In this document: positions 1 to 6,471 of the stretch, piece by piece | Numbering within the stretch: position 1 is the first letter of the stretch | How the letters are laid out: every line of letters starts with the position of its first letter | NCBI GenBank assembly: GCA_030699455.1 | Contig: JAUYMN010000017.1 | Coordinates: 1 to 51,882 of the forward strand | Length of the DNA stretch: 51,882 nt | Reading direction: 5' to 3' | Source of the DNA: Nanobdellota archaeon | GTDB lineage: Archaea > Nanobdellota > Nanobdellia > SCGC-AAA011-G17 > UBA489 | Program-made: the position numbers and the translations under genes | Notes under the pieces: model-generated | Databases searched by the model: none | The model's input: only the letters and a program-made list of their open reading frames with translations | Told to the model about the DNA's origin: nothing

Positions 1-106
1 TCTTCATTATTTTCAAAAATCTAAAAGTTTTTTTATTCCTTCATGCCGTAGCATCCATCCCCCATCTCTTGGAAATACATGTCTATTTTTTACTTTTGCC
101 GTTTTT
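1..106 (-). pseudogene. Frameshifted DUF2188-like fragment at window edge
   Basis: On the minus strand one frame reads RHVFPRDGGWMLRHEG, which resembles the start of the small DUF2188 family (HVVP..GGWAV..EG). The frame stops at 13-15. A one-base shift in the run of seven T at 28-34 lets the protein-like text continue (NKKTFRFLKIMK) to the window edge. No ATG, GTG or TTG opens the frame downstream of the stop of the preceding gene. I read it as a decayed or mis-sequenced small gene directly behind the 92-residue gene. The family call is tentative because only about 30 residues are visible. Confidence 0.35.
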
Positions 107-385
107 TTAGATAAAAATTAAATATACTCCAACTGATAAAATTATCAATATCAACAAAAATATTGCTAAAGCCCCTTTCGGGCTGTTAGCATCTTTTGTC
201 TCTCTTCTATCAGCAGTTATTTCATCGTTTTTTGCTCTGTTCTTTTTCAAAGTTGCATCTGCTTCAAATCTTCTTTCTTGAGTCAATGCATCATTTTTAT
301 CTCTGCTTTTGCTCAAAGCTCTATCGGTAGTTTCTCTTGTCTCATTTGTAGCCATGTCATTAGCTTTTCTTTGTTGATTTATCAT
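107..385 (-). CDS. Small C-tail-anchored membrane protein, unknown function
   Basis: A 92-residue protein. The first 70 residues are hydrophilic and rich in Arg, Asp, Thr and Asn, with a loose repeat of the type (R)xxxDAxxxxxR, probably helical. The last 20 residues form one membrane segment (ALAIFLLILIILSVGVYLIF), so it should sit in the membrane with its bulk in the cytoplasm. The ATG at 383-385 was chosen over the upstream one at 421 because GGAGG lies 8-9 bases before it. A TATA-like box (GTATATATAC) lies near 428-437. I do not recognise a family. Confidence 0.7.
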   Translation of the reverse strand: MINQQRKANDMATNETRETTDRALSKSRDKNDALTQERRFEADATLKKNRAKNDEITADRRETKDANSPKGALAIFLLILIILSVGVYLIFI

Positions 386-490
386 TTTGTTCTGCCTCCT
401 TGTGATATATAATATAATCAACAGAGTATATATACAAGTGCAGTAGTTAGATATAATTGTTGTATGAGGGAGGACTTAATCTTGTTAATT

Positions 491-1255
491 TTACTCTATC
501 TTCTTAGAATAATCCCAAAGAATATGGTATAAATCAAGATATTCTTTTGCAATAATATCGTTTTCTATTACAATTGTATAAATAGGATGAATCCAAAGAG
601 TAATATAAACAAAACCATCACAAACTATCTGAGTTATTTGAGATGCTTTTGATTGCTGTGTTTTTGGCAAAAGTCTTGCTTCTGTAAATTTTAGATTACT
701 AACTATTTTAATCTCCTCATCAGGAAGCTTATAAAAAAGTAATTTAAGTTCAATATTTTTTTTTATTCTTTCAATATGGAATGAATGCATTAATCTGTCA
801 TTAAGAACATTAATTATATTTTCGTTTTCTGCAAGCCCATATATCCAAACATCTGATTTTTTTTCAAGTAGACTAAATAAAATAATTTTTACTGCATTTA
901 ATCCTTCAAGAGTATACACCTTTGGAGTTTGTCCAGATACATAAGTTGTTTTTATGTAATCCATTGCAGATTTTAAATTTTCCAATTTATCTTTTTCTTC
1001 GTTTAGAATCATTTCGGTAGGCAAGGCTGCAAACACTTGCTTTCCTTCTTTAGTTGTAATATAGACAAGATTTCTTTCTTTAAGTTTATTTAAGGTGTCA
1101 TATACATTAGCTCTATGCATCTTTGTTCTTTTTGAAACCTGTGTTGCAGAAGATTCTTTATTTTTCAATAAATCTAAATAAATAGTAGTCTGCATCTTAG
1201 GAATACCTACCGATTCAAAAGCCTTTATTATGAGTCCATCTCCCATAATATTCAT
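491..1255 (-). CDS. TrmB-family transcriptional regulator
   Basis: 254 residues. The N-terminal 70 residues form a winged helix of TrmB type: an amphipathic start, then SATQVSKRTKMHRANVYDTL as recognition region and LKERNLVY as wing. Residues 75-105 are a coiled linker. The C-terminal half has the TrmB effector-domain pattern (DVWIYGL, then EARLLP, ending in YHILWDYSK). TrmB proteins usually bind sugars and control transport or metabolism genes; no such target is adjacent here, so its ligand is unknown. A TATA-like tract (ATATATATAAAATG) sits just upstream at about 1262-1275. A second in-frame ATG exists 9 bases downstream. Confidence 0.85.
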   Translation of the reverse strand: MNIMGDGLIIKAFESVGIPKMQTTIYLDLLKNKESSATQVSKRTKMHRANVYDTLNKLKERNLVYITTKEGKQVFAALPTEMILNEEKDKLENLKSAMDYIKTTYVSGQTPKVYTLEGLNAVKIILFSLLEKKSDVWIYGLAENENIINVLNDRLMHSFHIERIKKNIELKLLFYKLPDEEIKIVSNLKFTEARLLPKTQQSKASQITQIVCDGFVYITLWIHPIYTIVIENDIIAKEYLDLYHILWDYSKKIE

Positions 1256-1553
1256 GAGATCATTTTATATATATTTTTATCGGTTTAACTCTTTAGAGAT
1301 TACTTTCTCAAAACTCGATGAAAATGAATTATTATGAAGGTGCTATCCACTTTTGGAAGTAATCTAATAAATTAGTTTATATTCGGTATCTCTAAGTTTG
1401 ATTCCTATTAGGTATAAAAAAGAAATTTAATAAAATTTGCTGTCCTGGATTAAAACTTAATTCTGAAAATAAATGGATGGATTTGATCAAAATGGCAAAT
1501 GAGTAAATCATAACAAAATTACCAACCGTTTGTGCGCTGGTGAATGGGAAAAA
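1256..1553. other. Non-coding stretch between TrmB gene and tRNA-Arg
   Basis: About 300 AT-rich bases with no convincing gene. On the plus strand 1413-1505 a short frame (KICCPGLKLNSENKWMDLIKMANE, then stop) has protein-like composition but no start codon and no recognisable family. It could be a relic of a gene lost beside the tRNA. The T run right after the tRNA (1549-1553 read on the minus strand) probably ends the tRNA transcript. Confidence 0.4.
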
Positions 1554-1625
1554 TGGGCCCAAGAGGAATTGAACCCCTATCTCCTGGTCCGAAGCCAAGT
1601 ATGCGATCCATTACACCATGAGCCC
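1554..1625 (-). tRNA. tRNA-Arg (anticodon TCG)
   Basis: Full cloverleaf on the minus strand. The acceptor GGGCTCA pairs with TGGGCCC (one G-U). The D arm has four pairs including wobbles and a GG in its loop. The anticodon stem CTTGG/CCAGG holds the loop CTTCGGA, giving anticodon TCG. The T stem AGGGG/CCTCT holds TTCAATT. The discriminator is A at 1554 and CCA is not encoded. A run of five T follows directly and would end the transcript. A TATA-like AT tract lies about 30 bases upstream near 1652-1660. No intron. Confidence 0.93.
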
Positions 1626-1662
1626 ATCTAAAATTATTCATAACTGCTGGATTTAAGCTTTA

Positions 1663-2055
1663 TCATTGCATGTAGCTGAGTACCAGAACTGCAATATTAA
1701 TAATATAAGAAGATATGCACAACAAGCAGAAATTTCTCTGAATAAAAAATGAAACGTATGCCAGCATTATGGTCATAATCATTGCAGGTATTGCCATAAA
1801 AAATATAAGAAAATTGAATTTTGTGAATGATACTACAAATACTGAAACATAAAACAAAAGTCCTAAAACATGGTTTGGAAGTATTTTTAACAGATTTCCA
1901 TACTTACTTGTTATTGCCTTCGTACATGAAATGTTGCTTTTTATGTCACATAATGGGTTATATTTTCTGCCCCTTTCAGCCTTGACCTTGACAATCCATG
2001 CATAAATTGATACAATCATACCCAAAACAGCAAAAATTCTCAAAGCAGTTATCAT
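1663..2055 (-). CDS. VKOR-family disulfide-forming membrane protein
   Basis: 130 residues with four hydrophobic segments. It carries the vitamin K epoxide reductase layout: a loop cysteine pair (PLCDIKSNISC), a Ser/Thr-Lys region, and a CxxC-type centre (FCLLC) near the last membrane helix. Family members use quinones to oxidise thiol partners so that secreted proteins gain disulfides. That fits the cysteine-rich exported proteins of this window (16515, 46010). ATG 2053-2055 is preferred to an upstream GTG at 2074-2076 because a TATA box (AATATATA, around 2082-2089) lies about 30 bases before it, suggesting a leaderless message. No thioredoxin partner is fused or adjacent. Confidence 0.85.
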   Translation of the reverse strand: MITALRIFAVLGMIVSIYAWIVKVKAERGRKYNPLCDIKSNISCTKAITSKYGNLLKILPNHVLGLLFYVSVFVVSFTKFNFLIFFMAIPAMIMTIMLAYVSFFIQRNFCLLCISSYIINIAVLVLSYMQ

Positions 2056-2270
2056 TGTAATGAAGAAGCAGACCACGTATATATTCTTTATGAATATGTC
2101 TTTTTCTGAATGAAATAATATTGGCGACCTGCAAAAACTCTATCTTCAGAAATAACAGGTCTTTAATAGGTAACTTTCAGTAAACATGCCAAAAATGGAA
2201 GAAGCCATGAAAAAAGATGGGATTCCGCCTGCATTATAGTCATTTGAAAACTGCTTCTCAAGATTGTCCA

Positions 2271-2510
2271 TTACGGGATGAGCTTAGATTTTCCAGATTT
2301 TTTGATTTTGAGATATTGCTCTCTGGTTAAAGATACTGCTTTTGCACTTTGCAATTGGCTGTTAACAATTACATTTCGCTGTTCACTCCATTCTTTATCT
2401 GAATGTGTCTTAACATACCTTGCCCAGTACTTAACAAAATTCATACGATCTTCCTTGTTTGTTTTTCCAGGCTTAAGAAAGATTTTTTTCGATTCTTTGT
2501 TTGTAGGCAT
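2271..2510 (-). CDS. Small conserved-looking protein, possible toxin-antitoxin partner
   Basis: 79 residues, basic, without membrane segments. The core FVKYWARYVKTHSDKEWS followed by QRNVIVNSQLQSAK and LTREQYLKIK resembles a small archaeal family often found beside nucleotidyltransferase-like genes; this is from memory and was not checked. The gene overlaps the end of the upstream frame by 38 bases, as coupled gene pairs do. An internal ATG (residue 23) is an alternative start. No function is assigned. Confidence 0.55.
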   Translation of the reverse strand: MPTNKESKKIFLKPGKTNKEDRMNFVKYWARYVKTHSDKEWSEQRNVIVNSQLQSAKAVSLTREQYLKIKKSGKSKLIP

Positions 2511-2661
2511 ATACCTTCTCCATATCTATGTTATTCTTAAATATTTCTTCTATATGCTGGGCATCTTCTAAGTCTTTTTCAGACTTTAGATGGTATCGTT
2601 TAATGCCAATAATTCCCAAAAGTATATAAATTTGAATTAATTTATAAATATATGAAAACAC
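2473..2661 (-). pseudogene. Possible C-terminal remnant of a nucleotidyltransferase-like gene
   Basis: A 62-codon frame whose second half (RYHLKSEKDLEDAQHIEEIF, then NNIDMEKVYAYKQRIEK) looks like the C-terminal helical tail of small nucleotidyltransferase or antitoxin proteins (KD-ED pattern, then ID...KV). The catalytic GS...D.D part is absent. Its first residues lie over the TATA box and start of the divergent 46-residue gene, so the annotated ATG may not be used. I read it as a truncated relic coupled to the 79-residue gene. A short real gene is the alternative. Confidence 0.35.
2622..2633 (+). promoter_or_regulatory. TATA box of the 46-residue membrane protein gene
   Basis: GTATATAAATTT, centred about 25 bases before the ATG at 2652. 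The spacing leaves almost no leader, which is the usual layout of leaderless archaeal genes. It is part of the case that the short downstream frame is a real gene. Confidence 0.6.
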
Positions 2662-2792
2662 TTGTGATAATAGTGCTTGTATTGTTGGTATTGGGGCTGT
2701 ATTTTTATACAGACGTCACCAGAGCACTCATTAATTTTACTGGAGGCTTTATCTCTGACAGAATTTCTGATGTAAAAGGTTTATTTAATTAG
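2652..2792 (+). CDS. 46-residue single-span membrane protein
   Basis: A short frame that begins MKTLVIIVLVLLVLGLYFY and continues TDVTRALINFTGGFISDRI to a TAG stop. The first 20 residues are a membrane segment or uncleaved signal; the rest is amphipathic. A TATA box at the right distance supports leaderless expression. The end overlaps the convergent 305-residue gene by 8 bases. Small proteins of this shape occur in DPANN genomes, but I know no function. The FTGGFI stretch loosely resembles the TGxx(V/I) motif seen after the membrane segment in other exported proteins here. Confidence 0.6.
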   Translation: MKTLVIIVLVLLVLGLYFYTDVTRALINFTGGFISDRISDVKGLFN

Positions 2793-3702
2793 TGCTGTTT
2801 GTTTCGTTGCTATTGAACCCTGTTGGATGCATTCTTACCCTAAATATTGCCTTATGTTTTGTCTCGGCTTCTGTATAAACTAAATCACAGTCCTTATCTT
2901 CGCAGAAATAACATCTTGCTTCATATTCTCCTTTAACTTCGCCGGTTGTTATTACTGCATCATTTATTATTTCTTCTTCTCCAATGTTTATCTCTAAAAC
3001 ATGCAAATCAAGATTATAATCTGTATTCTCATATTCTCCATCAAATTCACCATCAATTCTTATTGTTTCATCGACTTTGCATTGTATTTTTGTATTTTCC
3101 TCGTTTTTTATTCCAAGCCTGTATTTGTATATGCCTGACTCACCGGATTCCAACCATATGTCTATTATCTTGCCGCCTATTTTTCCATTGTCATCAAAAA
3201 TGCCTATGCCCTGTACATCATTATGGTCGTCTAATATGAAAATATTAAACTCTGGACCTGGCCCAGTATACACTGATTCGTTTTCTTCTTCTGTTTCATT
3301 GAGCTCTGGCTCGTCTTTTATTGGTGCCTCTTCCTTATCTTTGAGTTGCTTTTCAAGATCATCCAGCTTTTTCTGAAGGTTATCAATATTGTCTGAATCA
3401 TCCGAAACTTTTGGATTCATAAAACTTGAAATGACATAAATCCCAACAATTATTAATGCTACAAAGAATGCAAATCCCAAGAATACCCACTGTATATTGT
3501 CCTTTGGATGCCTATATCCTGGATCATGGTAGTGCCCACCTGTTGGTCTCTCTGGCGGTATATGTGTTATCTCTGTCTTTCTTTTGATTTCAATCTCTTT
3601 TTTTGGATATACTTTTTTCTTGTCAAGCTCTGATCTTGCCTCTAACAATTCCTTCTTCTTTTCAAGTTCTTTCTTCTTCTTCAGATACTCATCTATATCC
3701 AT
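2785..3702 (-). CDS. Single-pass membrane protein with basic coiled-coil N-terminus
   Basis: 305 residues. Residues 1-45 are a charged coiled coil (repeated KKKELEKKKELLEAR). Residues 46-72 are rich in Pro, His and Gly. Residues 73-95 form one membrane helix (WVFLGFAFFVALIIVGIYVI). A second coiled coil follows (NLQKKLDDLEKQLKDKEE), then an acidic linker and a beta-rich extracytoplasmic domain of about 150 residues with a C..C pair (CYFCEDKDC). TATATATAAA lies near 3752-3761, giving a leader of roughly 30 bases. No family recognised; it is probably a cell-surface protein with an inside coiled-coil tail. Confidence 0.75.
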   Translation of the reverse strand: MDIDEYLKKKKELEKKKELLEARSELDKKKVYPKKEIEIKRKTEITHIPPERPTGGHYHDPGYRHPKDNIQWVFLGFAFFVALIIVGIYVISSFMNPKVSDDSDNIDNLQKKLDDLEKQLKDKEEAPIKDEPELNETEEENESVYTGPGPEFNIFILDDHNDVQGIGIFDDNGKIGGKIIDIWLESGESGIYKYRLGIKNEENTKIQCKVDETIRIDGEFDGEYENTDYNLDLHVLEINIGEEEIINDAVITTGEVKGEYEARCYFCEDKDCDLVYTEAETKHKAIFRVRMHPTGFNSNETNSTN

Positions 3703-3788
3703 TTTAAAGTAGTACCCACCATATTGTTGATGTTATAGGAAATCAATGAGATTTATATATAAGCTTTTCTCTGAAAAATCATCTACTT

Positions 3789-4115
3789 TCAATATTTTTC
3801 AATAAATGCTCCATCATAACATCCATTGTGAAAATAAATTTTCAATTTTCTTTTTCCGTGTGAGAGGGTTATTTCTGTGTTATCACAAAAAGATGGTGTT
3901 TCTCTGCTACAGAACTGATAGAAACACTTGCCTTCGATTGTTTCTGCTGAAGGGAGTATTGTAACTGCACCTTTTGGTAATTCCTCTCTTGATGCTATTA
4001 CTTCTATTAAATCCTCAAGAATACCCCTATTAACTGCCACTGATATTTCAGGCATTTGTCTACCTTCTCCTGCCAGTGGAAATGTGATAATTCCTTTTCT
4101 TAATGATTTTTTCAT
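3789..4115 (-). CDS. Small protein co-transcribed with asnS, unknown
   Basis: 108 residues. The ATG overlaps the TGA of asnS in the form ATGA, so translation is probably coupled. The sequence has an N-terminal KKSLRKGIITFPLAGEGRQMP, a helical middle and four Cys in the C-terminal half (KCFYQFCSRETPSFC, then NGC). The Cys spacing could hold a metal, but the motif is not one I recognise. Its place behind asnS gives no clear hint of function. Confidence 0.65.
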   Translation of the reverse strand: MKKSLRKGIITFPLAGEGRQMPEISVAVNRGILEDLIEVIASREELPKGAVTILPSAETIEGKCFYQFCSRETPSFCDNTEITLSHGKRKLKIYFHNGCYDGAFIEKY

Positions 4116-5404
4116 GGTTTGTATCTTGTCATTGTTCTTGGGAATGCAATGGCATCCTTTATGTTATCGAGACCACATATCCATGCAATCACCCTTTCTG
4201 TTCCAATACCATATCCTGCGTGAGGAACACCACCATATTTTCTTAAATCAAAATACCATTCATAGTTTTTAGGGTCTTCTCCTTCTGCTTTTAACCTTTC
4301 TTCCATATCTTCAACATCCATACTCCTAACACTCCCCCCTATAATTTCAACTCCATTTGGTGCCAGCATATCAAAGCATAATGCCTCATCAGTATTTTCC
4401 GGGTCTCTTGGTTTGTAAAAACCCATTGCCTCAACTGGATAGTGGGTTACCACAACGGGAACATCAAAGTGGCTTGTAATTTTTTCTTCTTCTATTGTTC
4501 TTAGATCTTTTCCAAAAGGAACATCCATGTTGTCTTTTTCTTTAAGCATCTTTAGAGCTTCCCTGTATTTTATGGTCGGCCATTCCTTTTTAGTCATGGC
4601 AATAATTTTGTCTGGATCCTGGCCTAAGAATTTGAATTCTTCTCTTCTTTCTTCAACGGTTTTTCTAATTGTGTATTTTAATTCTTCTTTTCCAAATTCT
4701 GTTAAGTCTTTTAGGTCAAACCATGCGGCTTCCATTTCAGCCATCCAAAATTCTGATAAGTGATTGGTGGTTTTACTTTTTTCTGCTCTAAATGTTGGTC
4801 CAAAATTATAAATTCTTTCTAATGAAGGAATTGCTGCTTCTGCATATAACTGCCAAGTTTGGGCTAAATACATTTTATCCTTGTAGTATTTCACTTCAAA
4901 AACTGTTGAACCACCTTCGCTTTGTGTTGGCTGAAGTATTGGGGTGTCAAATCTGTAAAAGTTTTTTTCTCTAAAAAATTGTTCTCTGTGTTGAATAAAA
5001 GAACTTCTTATTTTGAAAATAGCTGCCAATCTTCTTGTTCTTATGGATAAATGTCTTTTTTCTAATAAAAAATCATAACTTTGGTCTTTTGTTATTGGAT
5101 ACTTATCCGAAGCTCCTATGATTTTAAAATCCTTTACTTTTAACTCATAACCTGTTGGTGCACGTGGGTCTTTTAACAGTGTTCCTGTTAATTCCAAAGA
5201 TGATTCCACTTGGATCTTATCTATCTCATCCCATTCTTTTGAGAAATCTTCTTTTTTAAGAACGCATTGGATAATATTTGATGAATCTCTTAATACTACA
5301 AATTTTAAGTTATTTGAACCTCTTTCTCTGTATGTCCATCCCCTGATTGAAACATTTCCTGTTCCTTTTTTTATAGCTTCCTGAATTGATATGAATTTTG
5401 TCAT
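4112..5404 (-). CDS. asnS: Asparaginyl-tRNA synthetase
   Basis: 430 residues, the usual length of archaeal and bacterial AsnRS. An N-terminal OB-fold anticodon domain (ISIRGWTYRERGSNN region, residues 18-110) is followed by the class II core. Motif 2 is TFRAEKSKTTNHLSEFWMAE and motif 3 is the stretch around GYGIGTERVIAWICG with AFPR near the end. It charges tRNA-Asn with Asn directly, so this genome need not use the transamidation route for Asn; that suits the presence of GatDE, which serves only Gln. It lies in an operon: a 123-residue gene 17 bases upstream, and a 108-residue gene overlapping by 4 bases. Confidence 0.95.
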   Translation of the reverse strand: MTKFISIQEAIKKGTGNVSIRGWTYRERGSNNLKFVVLRDSSNIIQCVLKKEDFSKEWDEIDKIQVESSLELTGTLLKDPRAPTGYELKVKDFKIIGASDKYPITKDQSYDFLLEKRHLSIRTRRLAAIFKIRSSFIQHREQFFREKNFYRFDTPILQPTQSEGGSTVFEVKYYKDKMYLAQTWQLYAEAAIPSLERIYNFGPTFRAEKSKTTNHLSEFWMAEMEAAWFDLKDLTEFGKEELKYTIRKTVEERREEFKFLGQDPDKIIAMTKKEWPTIKYREALKMLKEKDNMDVPFGKDLRTIEEEKITSHFDVPVVVTHYPVEAMGFYKPRDPENTDEALCFDMLAPNGVEIIGGSVRSMDVEDMEERLKAEGEDPKNYEWYFDLRKYGGVPHAGYGIGTERVIAWICGLDNIKDAIAFPRTMTRYKP

Positions 5405-5421
5405 GATATCATCTCTTTGTT

Positions 5422-5793
5422 TTAGTTATTAAAGCTTTTTTGTTCTTCAAGTCTTTCTTGTAAATCTTTGTCTTTAAACATTTCAAATCCAATGTATCCT
5501 GCAAAGATTCTGAATCTGACTGGACCAAGTCCATATGGGCCACTTGCGAGCCAGTGTGGTGTTTTATCTATTTCTGCGCCGACCATTGTTGCCCTATATC
5601 CAGGGGTTATTGTATAATGGCTATCTATGTCTCCTTTTAGTGGTCTTCCGTGTTCATCAAAGAAGAATCTGTAAGCCGATCCCCTCTTTGATCTCCATTC
5701 TATGTATGTTATGTCTGCTGTTTTTTTTCTTGAATAAGTGGTTTTTTTCTCTTCTAAACTCTCTGTGAGCTTCTCTATCTCTGATTTTTTCAT
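5422..5793 (-). CDS. Hypothetical protein, first gene of the asnS operon
   Basis: 123 residues. The start at ATG 5791-5793 has GGAGG at 5799-5803, 5 bases upstream, so this ATG is preferred to an in-frame TTG before it. The N-terminal 25 residues are helical and charged. The rest is aromatic and beta-rich (TYIEWRSKRGSAYRFFFDEHGRPL, split by my reading into short strands; GPYGLGPVRFRIFAGYIGFEMF). No cysteines and no membrane segment. I do not recognise a family. A TATA-like box (CTTAAATAA) lies near 5833-5842. Confidence 0.7.
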   Translation of the reverse strand: MKKSEIEKLTESLEEKKTTYSRKKTADITYIEWRSKRGSAYRFFFDEHGRPLKGDIDSHYTITPGYRATMVGAEIDKTPHWLASGPYGLGPVRFRIFAGYIGFEMFKDKDLQERLEEQKSFNN

Positions 5794-5798
5794 TTTTT

Positions 5799-5803
5799 CC
5801 TCC
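5799..5803 (-). promoter_or_regulatory. Strong Shine-Dalgarno site deciding a start
   Basis: GGAGG read on the minus strand, 5 bases before the ATG of the asnS-operon leader gene. Most neighbours look leaderless, so a full SD marks this as a leadered message. Confidence 0.65.
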
Positions 5804-5916
5804 AAATGGGTAATATTTTACTAATTTTCTGTTTATTTAAGAAATTATCTTAAAAATATTGGAAAAATTAGCCAAAAATACAAAAATTTAAATATAATAT
5901 GGCACATATGTACATT

Positions 5917-6369
5917 ATGGAATATAAGCTTGATAGCAAGGATAAAAAAATATTGGGGGTGTTAAAGGAACATGGAGATTATACTACAAGGGAAATTGCA
6001 AAAAAGACATTAATCCCGTTTACCACAATCAATAACAGGATTAGAAAGTTAAAACAAGAGGGTTTTATCAAAAAATTTACAATTGAATTAGACCATGATA
6101 AAATTGCCCGTGGTTTTGTTGTTTATGTTTTAATTTCTGCTGATTTGAAATACCTGAAAGAAAAAAATAAAACCCAATACGATGTTGCAAAAGAATTGAA
6201 GAAATTTGATTCTGTTGAAAGGGTTGATATTGTATCTGGTGAGACAGATATTGTTGCAATTGTGAGAGTTAAAGATGTAAAGGAATTTGATAATTTTTTG
6301 CTAGAAAAAATTCATTCTATTGATGGTGTTGCAAATACTAAATCTATGATTGTGATACATGAATGTTAA
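5917..6369 (+). CDS. Lrp/AsnC-family transcriptional regulator
   Basis: 150 residues from ATG 5917. Residues 5-50 form the AsnC-type helix-turn-helix (LDSKDKKILGVLKEHGDYTT, then EIAKKTLIPFTTINNRIRKL). Residues 65-150 form the RAM ligand-binding domain (YVLISAD, VERVDIVSGETDIVAIVRV, GVANTKSMIVI). Two ATG codons lie upstream in frame, but the TATA box AATTTAAATATAA (5884-5896) is about 27 bases before 5917, which supports a leaderless start there. It is divergent from the asnS operon, a natural candidate target. The effector is unknown. Confidence 0.85.
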   Translation: MEYKLDSKDKKILGVLKEHGDYTTREIAKKTLIPFTTINNRIRKLKQEGFIKKFTIELDHDKIARGFVVYVLISADLKYLKEKNKTQYDVAKELKKFDSVERVDIVSGETDIVAIVRVKDVKEFDNFLLEKIHSIDGVANTKSMIVIHEC

Positions 6370-6388
6370 TTTGGGTGCTGTGACTTTT

Positions 6389-6470
6389 GCATGGAAAGTT
6401 TCGAACCCAGAAGACATTGGATGTCTCTCCTTTTTGATAGGAGTGCGTTTACCAATTCTGCGAACCATTT
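6389..6470 (-). tRNA. tRNA-Leu (CAA)-like locus with damaged acceptor and T stems
   Basis: Minus strand. A class II tRNA is plain in the middle: D loop GAATTGGTAAA, anticodon stem CTCCT/AGGAG around ATCAAAA (anticodon CAA), a long variable arm AGACAT/ATGTCT, and T loop TTCGAAA. The outer parts do not fit. The D stem GCA/CGC has an A-C mismatch. After the T loop only GGG/CTT can pair. The acceptor keeps about four pairs (ATGG/CCAT). The 5' end starts just after the aspS stop codon. It is probably a pseudogene, or a tRNA with a deletion in its 3' part. Confidence 0.5.
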
Positions 6471-6471
6471 T

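Noticed and set aside
165-190. Hairpin GCTAA-AGCCC / GGGCT-TTAGC inside the first membrane protein gene
   Set aside because: It lies within coding sequence and is not followed by a T run; probably chance or local RNA folding.
1392-1598. 68-codon minus-strand frame
   Set aside because: It covers much of the tRNA-Arg gene and has no family-like sequence.
2186-2239. 17-codon plus-strand frame MPKMEEAMKKDGIPPAL
   Set aside because: Protein-like but too short to support, with no promoter or ribosome site; may be a relic.
2278-2571. 97-codon plus-strand frame
   Set aside because: It is antisense to the 79-residue gene, Cys/Leu/Phe-rich as expected of a shadow frame.
6389-6470. Split or intron-interrupted tRNA-Leu
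   Set aside because: No downstream segment supplying the missing T-stem and acceptor strand was found within the next 100 bases.
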